A stretch of DNA of 64,000 bases from Amycolatopsis tolypomycina (GTDB lineage Bacteria > Actinomycetota > Actinomycetes > Mycobacteriales > Pseudonocardiaceae): the NCBI RefSeq assembly GCF_900105945.1, contig NZ_FNSO01000004.1, positions 310,001 to 374,000 of the forward strand. The letters run 5' to 3'. Position 1 is the stretch's first letter. Each line of letters opens with the position of its first letter. Below, in pieces: positions 46,401-52,859 of this stretch. The notes beneath the pieces are model-generated. The model was not told the origin of the DNA. It saw nothing but the letters and a program-made list of their open reading frames with translations, and did no database searches. The translations under genes were made by a program, and so were the position numbers.

Positions 46401-46855
46401 ACGGCGACACGTCGGTGCTGCCCAGCAAGGACTTCTTCTACGGGCTGCGGCCGGGGGAGGAGCACCAGGTCGACCTCGAGCCGGGCGTTCGGCTGCTCAT
46501 CGAGCTGGAAGCCATCGGCGAGGCCGACGAGCGCGGCGTGCGCACGGTGATGTCGACGCTCAACGGCCAGCTGCGCCCGATCCAGATCCGCGACCGCTCG
46601 ATCGCCTCGGACATCCCGGCGACCGAGAAGGCGGAGAAGGGCAACCCGAAGCAGGTCGCGGCGCCGTTCGCGGGCGTGGTGACGCTGCAGGTCGCGGAGG
46701 GCGACACGGTCGAGGCCGGGGCGACGGTCGCCACGATCGAGGCGATGAAGATGGAGGCCTCGATCACGGCGTCGGCCGGCGGCAAGGTGGGCAGGCTGGC
46801 GATCACGAACGTCCAGCAGGTCGAGGGCGGTGACCTGCTGCTGGTCCTGGAGTGA
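43478..46855 (+). CDS. pyc: Pyruvate carboxylase
   Basis: 1125 aa, full length, from ATG 43478 (GGAAGG upstream). Carboxylates pyruvate to oxaloacetate for anaplerosis. Biotin-carboxylase domain with VAGGGGRGMRRVED, HIEVQILAD, RDCSVQRRHQKVVE and EMNPRIQVEHTVTE; carboxyltransferase domain from VTDTTFRDAHQSLLATR with the metal-site HIHTHDTAGG; C-terminal biotinyl domain with EAMKMEA (biotinyl-Lys1091, 34 residues from the end). No frameshift. Two Family A repeats follow eight bases after the stop. Confidence 0.97.
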   Translation: MFRKVLVANRGEIAIRAFRAGYELGAGTVAVFPHEDRNSLHRLKADEAYEIGEPGHPVRAYLSVDEIVAAAKKAKADAVYPGYGFLSENPDLARACEEAGITFVGPSAEILELTGNKARAVKAAREAGVPVLGSSEPSHDVDALVAAADELGFPVFVKAVAGGGGRGMRRVEDPALLRESIEAAAREAESAFGDPTVFLEKAVVEPRHIEVQILADGEGNVIHLFERDCSVQRRHQKVVELAPAPNLDPELRDRICADAVKFARQIGYRNAGTVEFLLDKRGNHVFIEMNPRIQVEHTVTEEVTDVDLVQSQLRIASGETLADLGLSQDKIYLRGAALQCRITTEDPANGFRPDTGMISAYRSPGGSGIRLDGGTAFSGTEISAHFDSLLVKLTCRGRDFKTAVGRARRAVAEFRIRGVATNIPFLQAVLDDPDFRAGRVTTSFIEERPQLLTARQSADRGTRLLTYLADQTVNKPHGERPKTPDATLKLPKLPKDAQPAPGSKQKLVELGPAGFAEWLRSSPHIGVTDTTFRDAHQSLLATRVRSKDLLAVAPVVANTLPELLSLECWGGATYDVALRFLAEDPWERLAALREAVPNICLQMLLRGRNTVGYTPYPTEVTTAFVQEATKTGIDIFRIFDALNDVEQMRPAIEAVRETGTAVAEVALCYTSDLSDPGEKLYTLDYYLKLAEQIVGAGAHVLAIKDMAGLLRAPAATKLVTALRKEFDLPVHIHTHDTAGGQLATYLAAINAGADAVDGAVSSMAGTTSQPSLSSIVAATDHSARTTGLDLRAIGDLEPYWESVRKIYAPFEAGLASPTGRVYDHEIPGGQLSNLRTQAIALGLGDRFEDIEAMYAAADKILGHLVKVTPSSKVVGDLALHLVGAGVSPADFEAEPNKFDIPDSVIGFLRGELGDPPGGWPEPFRTKALEGRAAAKPVVELSEEDRAALAAEPRRTLNRLLFPGPTKEFEAHREAYGDTSVLPSKDFFYGLRPGEEHQVDLEPGVRLLIELEAIGEADERGVRTVMSTLNGQLRPIQIRDRSIASDIPATEKAEKGNPKQVAAPFAGVVTLQVAEGDTVEAGATVATIEAMKMEASITASAGGKVGRLAITNVQQVEGGDLLLVLE

Positions 46856-46862
46856 ACCGGAT

Positions 46863-46915
46863 GTCATGAAAGAGTCGTTCATGACGCCGGACGTCATGAA
46901 AGGGTCGTTCATGAC
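46863..46915. repeat. Family A palindromic repeats, direct pair
   Basis: GTCATGAA-AGAGTCG-TTCATGAC (46863-46885) and GTCATGAA-AGGGTCG-TTCATGAC (46893-46915) lie in direct order between pyc and the arginase-family gene. Each unit is an interrupted palindrome. The other two copies are at 13234-13286. Confidence 0.85.
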
Positions 46916-46942
46916 GTTGCCGGCCCGCGATACGCTCGGCGG

Positions 46943-47740
46943 ATGCTGATCAACGCCGTACCGCAACGACAGGGCGCGGTGGGGCCGCGCGCGGCGGAGC
47001 TGCCGGACGGTTGTGTGGCCCTCTCCGAGCTGGCCGGGCACGTGCTCGGCCGGCCGGTGCACCACGTCCGGCAGACGCGGGCAGTGTCCGAAGTGGACCG
47101 TGGGATCGCGTCCCGCGCGATGCTGACGGGCCCGAACCGCGCGGCCCAGCTGGCCGCCCTGGAGGCCCCGGGCGGCCCGGTCCTGACGATCGGCGGCGAC
47201 TGCGGCGTCGAGCTGGTCCCGATCGGCGTCGCGCGGTTCAGGCACGGACCGGAGCTGGGGGTCGCGTGGTTCGACGCCCACCCGGACCTGAACACGGCTT
47301 CGTCGTCACCATCCGGGGCGTTCCACGGCATGGTGCTGCGCTCCCTCTTCGGCGAGGGCGACCCGGAGTTCGCGGCCGACCCGGCTTTGGCGCCAGGGAA
47401 GGTGGCGCTGGCCGGGACGAGGGCGTTCGACCCGGAGGAACGGGCGGCGGTGGCGCGGGGCCTGGCGGTGACGTCCGTGGACGCGCTGGCGGGCGTGGAG
47501 AAGCTGTACGTGCACGTGGACCTGGACGTGCTGGACCCGGCCGAGTTCGCGGGCCAGAACTACCCGGAACCGGACGGCTGGACGATCGCGCGGCTGGTGT
47601 CGGAGCTGGACGCACTGGCCCGGTTCGAGGTCGTGGGCGCGGGGATCACGGAGTGCGTGGGGACGCCGCGCGAGGTCGAGGTCCTGGAACCGGTGGTCGC
47701 CGCGGTGGGCCGGCTGCTCGTGAGTGACAAGGCTGGTTGA
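46943..47740 (+). CDS. Arginase/agmatinase-family hydrolase
   Basis: 265 aa. Ureohydrolase fold with metal motifs WFDAHPDLNT and HVDLDVLDP intact. The first motif, usually GGDHS, reads TIGGDCGVE, so the first His ligand is replaced by Cys; similar variants occur in actinobacterial members of unknown substrate. It may cleave guanidino or formimino compounds. TACGCT ends six bases before the ATG and no RBS exists, so it is probably leaderless. Its last codons and stop lie inside a palindromic repeat. Confidence 0.82.
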   Translation: MLINAVPQRQGAVGPRAAELPDGCVALSELAGHVLGRPVHHVRQTRAVSEVDRGIASRAMLTGPNRAAQLAALEAPGGPVLTIGGDCGVELVPIGVARFRHGPELGVAWFDAHPDLNTASSSPSGAFHGMVLRSLFGEGDPEFAADPALAPGKVALAGTRAFDPEERAAVARGLAVTSVDALAGVEKLYVHVDLDVLDPAEFAGQNYPEPDGWTIARLVSELDALARFEVVGAGITECVGTPREVEVLEPVVAAVGRLLVSDKAG

Positions 47741-47760
47741 ACCCGCTTTACCACTCACGA
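47718..47760. repeat. Family C palindrome supplying both convergent stops
   Basis: TCGTGAGTG (47718-47726) and CACTCACGA (47752-47760) enclose AAGGCTGGTT/AACCCGCTTT, giving a 43-bp near-perfect palindrome. The arginase-family stop (47738-47740) and the GntR stop (47755-47757) both fall inside it. Probably a bidirectional terminator. A second copy is at 59430-59477. Confidence 0.8.
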
Positions 47761-48117
47761 CCCGTAGGCCGCGCGGACCGCCTTCACCGCCGTCCCCAGA
47801 TCCGCGCCGAGGTCCCGGGCCTGCGCCGCGAACTCGGCCGCGGCCGCCGCCAGCAGGGCCTCGCGGTCCAAGCTGCCCGGCGGGACCGTCACCACCGTGC
47901 CGCGGGCGCGGGCCGTTGCCACCCAGCCCGCCGCCTCCAGCTCGCGGTAGGCGCGGGCGACCGTTCCCGACGCCAGGCCCAGGTCCCGGGCCAGCTGGCG
48001 GATCGGCGGCAGCCTCGTCCCCTCCGGCAACGCGCCCGCCGTCACCGCGCGGATCACCTGGTCGTGCACCTGCCGCCACGGCGCTATGCCGTTCTCCGTG
48101 TCGACGACGATCTTCAC
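47755..48117 (-). CDS. Short GntR-family regulator (YtrA type)
   Basis: 120 aa from GTG 48117, overlapping the upstream stop by four bases. GntR winged helix (PWRQVHDQVIRAVTAGALP, RLPPIRQLARDLGLASGTVA, RAYRELEAAGWV) plus a short C-terminal helical tail, the YtrA layout that lacks a large effector domain. It is cotranscribed with a membrane protein gene, and a perfect palindrome upstream of that gene is its likely operator. Confidence 0.9.
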   Translation of the reverse strand: MKIVVDTENGIAPWRQVHDQVIRAVTAGALPEGTRLPPIRQLARDLGLASGTVARAYRELEAAGWVATARARGTVVTVPPGSLDREALLAAAAAEFAAQARDLGADLGTAVKAVRAAYGS

Positions 48118-48809
48118 GCCGCTGCCGGCCGGTGCTTGGCCGGGGCGGTCACCGCCAGGAATGCCGCCAGGCCCGCCACCACCGCCAGGAACGACGTGAA
48201 GTCGCCCGCCGGCCAGCCGATCGCCGTGCAGGCGCCGATGCCCAGGCCGATCGCCACGCGTGCGCTGCGGGCGCGCAGTGCCACGTCGGCGCGCGCCGCA
48301 CCCGAGGGTGGGCGGCGCACCGCCAGCAGGGTGATCGCCGCGCTGACCAGCGCCGTGCCCGCGGCCACCGCCAGCAGCCGCCACTGCGCCGTCAGGGCCA
48401 GGTGCAGCAGGGAACCCGCGGCCGCCAGCCCGCCCAGCACCAGGATCCACGCCGGGACCACGCCCAGCAGCGTGCGCGGTGCCAGCTCGGCCTCGCGGCG
48501 CGGGCCGCGGGCCGGGCGCTGCGCCAGCAGCTCGGCGATCAGGCCGCCCAGCAGCAGGGTGGCGAGGATCGTGCCCGGTCCGCCGTCGTCGAGCAGCGGC
48601 GGGATCGCCAGGAACAGCCACGGGTACCAGAGCCGGCGCCGCTTGAGGTAGCGGACGGCGAGCGCCACCTCTCCGGCGTCGGGCCCGGGCACGCCCCACC
48701 GCTCCAGCAAGCGCTTACCGTGTTTCTCGCCCGGCCAGAGCACGATCAGGATCGCCAGCCCGAGCAAGCCCGTCAGCAGAGCGACCCAGAGCACGTTGTC
48801 CCACGCCAT
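48114..48809 (-). CDS. Multi-pass membrane protein paired with GntR
   Basis: 231 aa with about six hydrophobic helices (LWVALLTGLLGLAILIVLW at the N-terminus, WLFLAIPPLL, LATLLLGGLIAELL, VVPAWILVLGGLAAAGSL, LLAVAAGTALVSAAITLL, FLAVVAGLAAFLAVTA). A cytoplasmic loop carries RYLKRRRLWYPW. No family with known function recognised. Small YtrA-type GntR regulators usually control membrane or ABC-transport partners encoded with them. First gene of the two-gene operon. Confidence 0.8.
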   Translation of the reverse strand: MAWDNVLWVALLTGLLGLAILIVLWPGEKHGKRLLERWGVPGPDAGEVALAVRYLKRRRLWYPWLFLAIPPLLDDGGPGTILATLLLGGLIAELLAQRPARGPRREAELAPRTLLGVVPAWILVLGGLAAAGSLLHLALTAQWRLLAVAAGTALVSAAITLLAVRRPPSGAARADVALRARSARVAIGLGIGACTAIGWPAGDFTSFLAVVAGLAAFLAVTAPAKHRPAAA

Positions 48810-48825
48810 GCGGTTCCTCCTCGGC

Positions 48826-48847
48826 TTGTATCAACCACATGATACAA
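48826..48847. promoter_or_regulatory. Perfect GntR-type palindromic operator
   Basis: TTGTATCA (48826-48833), six bases, TGATACAA (48840-48847), a perfect 8-bp dyad 17 bp upstream of the membrane-protein ATG. Symmetry, spacing and AT-richness suit a YtrA/GntR operator, so the operon is probably autoregulated. Confidence 0.7.
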
Positions 48848-48960
48848 GATTCGGGCGTAACCGCAGCGCGACCGGGTCGTTGAGGGTTCGCCCGTTCGTA
48901 CGCACGTGAGCGTGCAGTCGGCGGGACACTTGTCACCTGATCGCAGGCAAGTGGCGGAAA

Positions 48961-48980
48961 ATTGTCAAAGCGATGACAAT
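48961..48980 (+). promoter_or_regulatory. Palindrome in leader of PucR-type gene
   Basis: ATTGTCA-AAGCGA-TGACAAT is a perfect 7-bp dyad 138 bp upstream of the ATG at 49119. It lies in the only AT-rich patch of this 309-bp gap (48810-49118) and is a candidate regulator site or promoter region. The remainder (49040-49105) is a CGGGGTGCCCG-rich stretch with no clear feature. Confidence 0.45.
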
Positions 48981-49118
48981 AAATCGGTTTTCCTTCACGG
49001 GTGTGACACGTTTGGCGTTAGTTTTTCGATGTGTCGGTTGTCACCCCGCAACAGGCGCGGGGTGCCCGGCCGCGGGGTGCCCGCGACCGGTGTCCCGGGG
49101 CGGAGCGAAGGAGCTGCG

Positions 49119-50402
49119 ATGTCGGTGGAGCGCGGATTCGATCACGCTGCGCCGCCACCCGCCGCCGCACTGCCGCGCAAGCTGGCCGACATCCTGCGGC
49201 CGGAACTGGCGAGCCTCGCTGCTGAAATCGTCGAAGAAATCCGCGCGACCATCCCGGCCTACGCGCGTCCGCTCGACGGGCCGTACGGCAAGTCGATCCG
49301 GGCCGGCGTCGAATACGCGATCACGCTGTTCGTCGCGCAGATCGCCGACCCGACGGTCTCGAAAGAACAGTCCCACGAGGTGCACCACCGCCTGGGGCAG
49401 AACGAAATGCGCGAGGGCCGCAGCCTCGACACGCTGCAGTCGGCCTACCGCGTGGGCGCGCGGGTGTCGTGGCGGCGCATCATGCGCGTCGGACGGCGCA
49501 GCGGCCTTTCCTCGGCGGTGATGTCCCAGCTGGCCGACGCGATGCTGGCGTTCATGGACGAGCTCGCGTCCGTCGCGCTCGACGGCTACCTGGAGGCGAA
49601 GGCGCGCACGGCGGGCGCGCTGGACACCTGGCGCCGCAAGCTGCTCCACCTGATCCTCGAGACGCCGCCGGCGTCCCCGAAAGCGATTGCCGAGCTGGCC
49701 CAGCTGATCGGCTGGCCGGTGCCGTCCGACGCGACGCCGGTGGCGGTCTGCCCGGCCGGCGGCGTCGCCCCGGCCCGGCGGCACGCGGGGCTGGACGCGG
49801 ACGTCCTCGCCGAACTCGACACACCGGACCCGAAACTGGTCGTCCCCGGCGAGCTGAGCAGCGCCCGCCTGGCGGCCCTGCAGGTGGCACTGCCGGACTG
49901 CCGCCTGGCGATCGGCCCGTGCGTCCCGCTGGCCTCGGTCGCGGATTCCCTGCGCTGGGCCCGCAACGCCCTCCAGCTGGCCGAGCGCGGCGTCCTGGCG
50001 GCGCGCCCGGTGCTGCGCGCGGAGGAGCACCTGGCGACGCTGCTGGTCAACTCCGACACGGGTTTGGTGGGCACGCTGCGGCACCGGCTGTTCGCGCCGC
50101 TGGCGGACATGACGGGCAAGCAGCAGGAGCGGCTCCTGGAGACGCTGCGGGCGTGGCTGGACAGCCAGGGCAACGTGGTGGAGATCGCGGAGCGCCTTGG
50201 CGTGCACCCGCAGACGGTCCGCTACCGCATGCGCCAGCTGCAGGCGACGTTCGGCGACAGCCTGAAGGACCCGGCGGCGCGGTTCGAGATGGAGCTGGCG
50301 CTGCGAGCCGGCGCGACGCCGTTGCCGTTGCGGTACCCGGTGAGCGAGCTGCTGCCGTCGCAGCGGTCGGGTGGTTCGCATCCACAGTGGACGCCGCGGT
50401 AG
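49119..50402 (+). CDS. PucR-family transcriptional regulator
   Basis: 427 aa from ATG 49119 with AAGGAG six bases upstream; the frame is open 213 bp further 5' but without an RBS. Residues 1-190 are an all-helical sensor domain (LRPELASLAAEIVEEIRATI, MLAFMDELASVALDGYL). The middle is a GGDEF-like degenerate domain, and the C-terminus the PucR HTH (LLETLRAWLDSQGNVVEIAE, then RLGVHPQTVRYRMRQL). Regulates unknown genes; the neighbouring secreted-protein cluster converges on it. Confidence 0.88.
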   Translation: MSVERGFDHAAPPPAAALPRKLADILRPELASLAAEIVEEIRATIPAYARPLDGPYGKSIRAGVEYAITLFVAQIADPTVSKEQSHEVHHRLGQNEMREGRSLDTLQSAYRVGARVSWRRIMRVGRRSGLSSAVMSQLADAMLAFMDELASVALDGYLEAKARTAGALDTWRRKLLHLILETPPASPKAIAELAQLIGWPVPSDATPVAVCPAGGVAPARRHAGLDADVLAELDTPDPKLVVPGELSSARLAALQVALPDCRLAIGPCVPLASVADSLRWARNALQLAERGVLAARPVLRAEEHLATLLVNSDTGLVGTLRHRLFAPLADMTGKQQERLLETLRAWLDSQGNVVEIAERLGVHPQTVRYRMRQLQATFGDSLKDPAARFEMELALRAGATPLPLRYPVSELLPSQRSGGSHPQWTPR

Positions 50403-50435
50403 CCGGGACCGCACCGGCCCCGGCCACCGCGGCGA

Positions 50436-51911
50436 TCACGGGACGTCGGCCTGCCAGGAAGCGTCCGCGGCGTAGCCGTTCGGGGTGTCGTAGGGGTGGC
50501 TGCCGCCGGTGTCCGCCGCCCAGACTCCGGTGCTGTGCTGGCGCAGGAACCTTCCCCGGGCGCTGTAGGACTCCAGCGTGACGCCGGTGCCGGACAACCC
50601 CGCCTTCGAACACCAGGTGACGTCCGCGTGGAACCCGTCGGTCCCGTCGGACGGGGCGAGCACGGCGCGCAGGCCCTGCTGCCGCAGGTAGTACTCGGGA
50701 TGGGCCACCGATTCGAAGGAGTGGCAGCTCGCGTCGGCCTTGCCGGGCACGATCCGCCAAGCCGTGTCGGTTCCGGCGCCCGCACCGACGACGGCGTCGG
50801 TCAGGCCCCGCAGGTACCAGCCCGGCGCGCCGGGGCTCTGCGAGCGGAGGGACTGGACGAGGGCAGTGTCCTCGTACTGGCCCAGGCGCAGGAACCGCGC
50901 GACGTCGTTGTCGGTGCCGGCCATGGCGGCGTTCGCCCCGGCGACCAGCGCGGGATGCACCCGGCTCTGCTCGGCGCGCGTCCGCAGTTCGAACAGCAGC
51001 CGCCGGTCCGCTTCGCCCTTCTTCCGGATCCAGATGAGCCAGTCCTGCAGGGCCGCGCTGTGGATGCCGGTCTCGATGTAGGCCCGCAGCTGCGCGGGGT
51101 CGAACGTCCGCAGCGCCCGTTCGGCCGCGGCCTGCACCTCGGTGCCCGCCTTGGCCGCCTGCCAGAGGTCCAGCACGAAGTTCACGTCCGGTTCGACGAG
51201 CTGGCCTTCGGTGGGCACGAAGACGACCAGCGCGGCGGCGCGGATCCGGGCGTTCCGCGCCGCGTCAGCCGCCTTCTGCGCGGCCTCCTTGGTGGCGTCG
51301 GCGTCGATCAGGTCCTGCTGGTCGGCTGCACGGGCGGTGAAGATGCCGGTGAGGATGAAGTCCTTCTGCGCGGCGGCGTCGCCCTGGTAGGCCGCCAGCG
51401 CCGCGGCCTTCAGCTTCGGCCCGGAAGCGTGCTCCCACATGGCGAAGGCGAACTCCTGGTCGCTCTGGATGAGCAGCACCGGCGACGCGACGATTTCGTT
51501 GACCAGCGCCGCCCGCTGCTTGGCCTCCCGGGCCACCCGCGCGGCTTCGGCGTCCCGCTGGATGCGGGCCTGGTCGCGGGCGTTGGCGTCGCGGACCCCG
51601 GTCTTGATCCACTGCGTCCATTCCGGCTGGGTGCCGGCGTAGGCGAGTTCGGCCGACGCCCGCACCTCCGTGCCGGTCGCCCGCTGCCACAACGCGAACA
51701 CGAAGTTCCGGTCGGTCAGGATCAGCAGGTCGGGGCTCGCGACCACGCCGATCTCCTGCGCGGCCCGGACTTTGTCGTCCTGGGTGGCGCTGCGCGGCGT
51801 GTCCGCCGTGGCCGCGGCTTCCGCCCGCGGCGGGAGGACCGGGGCCACGGTCCCGAGCAGCGCGAGGGCCGCGGCGCCCGCCGCCAGCCTCAGCCGGGTT
51901 CTGCCTGTCAT
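50436..51911 (-). CDS. Secreted ALF-repeat protein with AbfB-like domain
   Basis: 491 aa from ATG 51911 (AAGGAG upstream). Signal peptide (LRLAAGAAALALLGTVAPVL, cleavage near AEA). Three repeats of about 80 residues follow (around 55-112, 140-200, 225-285), each with a VASPDLLILTDRNFVFALW-like core and ending T-G-hydrophobic (TGVRDANARD, TGIFTARAADQ, TGIHSAALQD). The C-terminal 140 residues are an AbfB-type beta-trefoil (SFESVAHPEYYLRQQGLR, FHADVTWCSKAGLSGTGVTL), a sugar-binding module. Likely binds wall or plant polysaccharide. Lies 11 nt downstream of gene 51923-52825, whose product shares the trefoil. Confidence 0.85.
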   Translation of the reverse strand: MTGRTRLRLAAGAAALALLGTVAPVLPPRAEAAATADTPRSATQDDKVRAAQEIGVVASPDLLILTDRNFVFALWQRATGTEVRASAELAYAGTQPEWTQWIKTGVRDANARDQARIQRDAEAARVAREAKQRAALVNEIVASPVLLIQSDQEFAFAMWEHASGPKLKAAALAAYQGDAAAQKDFILTGIFTARAADQQDLIDADATKEAAQKAADAARNARIRAAALVVFVPTEGQLVEPDVNFVLDLWQAAKAGTEVQAAAERALRTFDPAQLRAYIETGIHSAALQDWLIWIRKKGEADRRLLFELRTRAEQSRVHPALVAGANAAMAGTDNDVARFLRLGQYEDTALVQSLRSQSPGAPGWYLRGLTDAVVGAGAGTDTAWRIVPGKADASCHSFESVAHPEYYLRQQGLRAVLAPSDGTDGFHADVTWCSKAGLSGTGVTLESYSARGRFLRQHSTGVWAADTGGSHPYDTPNGYAADASWQADVP

Positions 51912-51922
51912 CGTCGGCTCCT

Positions 51923-52825
51923 TCAGCTCGCCGGGTACACGGTCACCGCGCCGGTGGCGGTGTCGTAGTCGATGCGGCCGCGTTCGAACGTGCTGCGGCG
52001 GCCGCCGGGGATGGCGACCTCGTCGGAGGTCGGGTAGCCGAGCGTGGATTTCTCCCCGCCGAGGGAGAGCCACTTGGTGCGGATCGCGCCGAAGACGGCG
52101 TGCGCCCCGGCGCGGTCGATCGAATAGATCGCGCCGCCGCCCGCGAAGTTCACGAACCGGCCCGCCTTGTCGGACGTGCAGGCCTCGTCCGTGACCGGCA
52201 CGCCGAGCGCGGGATGGCCGCCGAGACGCAGGTAGACGGCCAGGATCTCCGGCGACGCGCACGCGGTGCCACGGCCGGCCGTGAGCGGGTGCACCGCGCC
52301 GCCTCGGCTCCAGTAACTGCGGAAGGCGACCTGCCCGGGTGCGCTCCGGCGCTGGAAGTCCCGGTACCGCACGGCTCCGTCGACCTGCTCCGGACGCAGC
52401 GGCGAGACCAGCAGGTCGGTGTAGGGGTCGTAGTCGGGCAGGTACTTGTTCAGCCAGTTGACCGTGATCTCGGTGGAGTCCGGCAGTGGTTCGGTGACCC
52501 ACCAGTAGAACTCGACGCCGAGCCCGGCCCGGCCGTCGGCCTGCCGGGTCAGGAAGTCGGCGCCGCCCCGGAGGGTCACCCCGGCCCCGGGCAGGATGTT
52601 GTCGACGCACCACGTGGCGTTCCAGCCGAAGTCGATGGTCCCGTCGGTGGGCAGCACGGCGACCTGCGTCTTCTTGCCGTCGTGGTACCGCGCGAGGTAG
52701 TGGTTCGGTTTCGTGGGCGACTCCAGCGAGAAACAGCCTTCGCCCGCCTGCCCGGCGACGACCCGCCAGGTCGCGTCGAGCCCCTCACCCGGCGCGGGCT
52801 CCGCGGCCCCCGGCTTGACGACCAC
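51923..52825 (-). CDS. AbfB/LGFP-repeat protein, apparently 5'-truncated
   Basis: 300 aa if started at GTG 52825. The AbfB-type half (CFSLESPTKPNHYLARYHDG, ATWCVDNILPGAGVTL) is followed by LGFP repeats (LGGHPALGVPVTDEA, LSLGGEKSTLGYPTSDE) that bind the wall. Homology continues upstream of the GTG: the frame is open to a TAG at 52985-52987 and encodes QYLRETADGVVV, which aligns with WYLRGLTDAVVG in the neighbouring paralogue, but has no ATG, GTG or TTG. No signal peptide is present, although the partner is secreted. This looks like loss of the 5' end at the junction with the divergent gene. Confidence 0.7.
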   Translation of the reverse strand: MVVKPGAAEPAPGEGLDATWRVVAGQAGEGCFSLESPTKPNHYLARYHDGKKTQVAVLPTDGTIDFGWNATWCVDNILPGAGVTLRGGADFLTRQADGRAGLGVEFYWWVTEPLPDSTEITVNWLNKYLPDYDPYTDLLVSPLRPEQVDGAVRYRDFQRRSAPGQVAFRSYWSRGGAVHPLTAGRGTACASPEILAVYLRLGGHPALGVPVTDEACTSDKAGRFVNFAGGGAIYSIDRAGAHAVFGAIRTKWLSLGGEKSTLGYPTSDEVAIPGGRRSTFERGRIDYDTATGAVTVYPAS

Positions 52826-52859
52826 CCCGTCGGCGGTCTCCCGCAGGTACTGCCCGGCG

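Noticed and set aside
41579..47281. 1900-codon open frame on the minus strand opposite the protease gene and pyc
   Set aside because: It is a shadow of pyc codon bias and also crosses the minisatellite. No start signal or domain is present.
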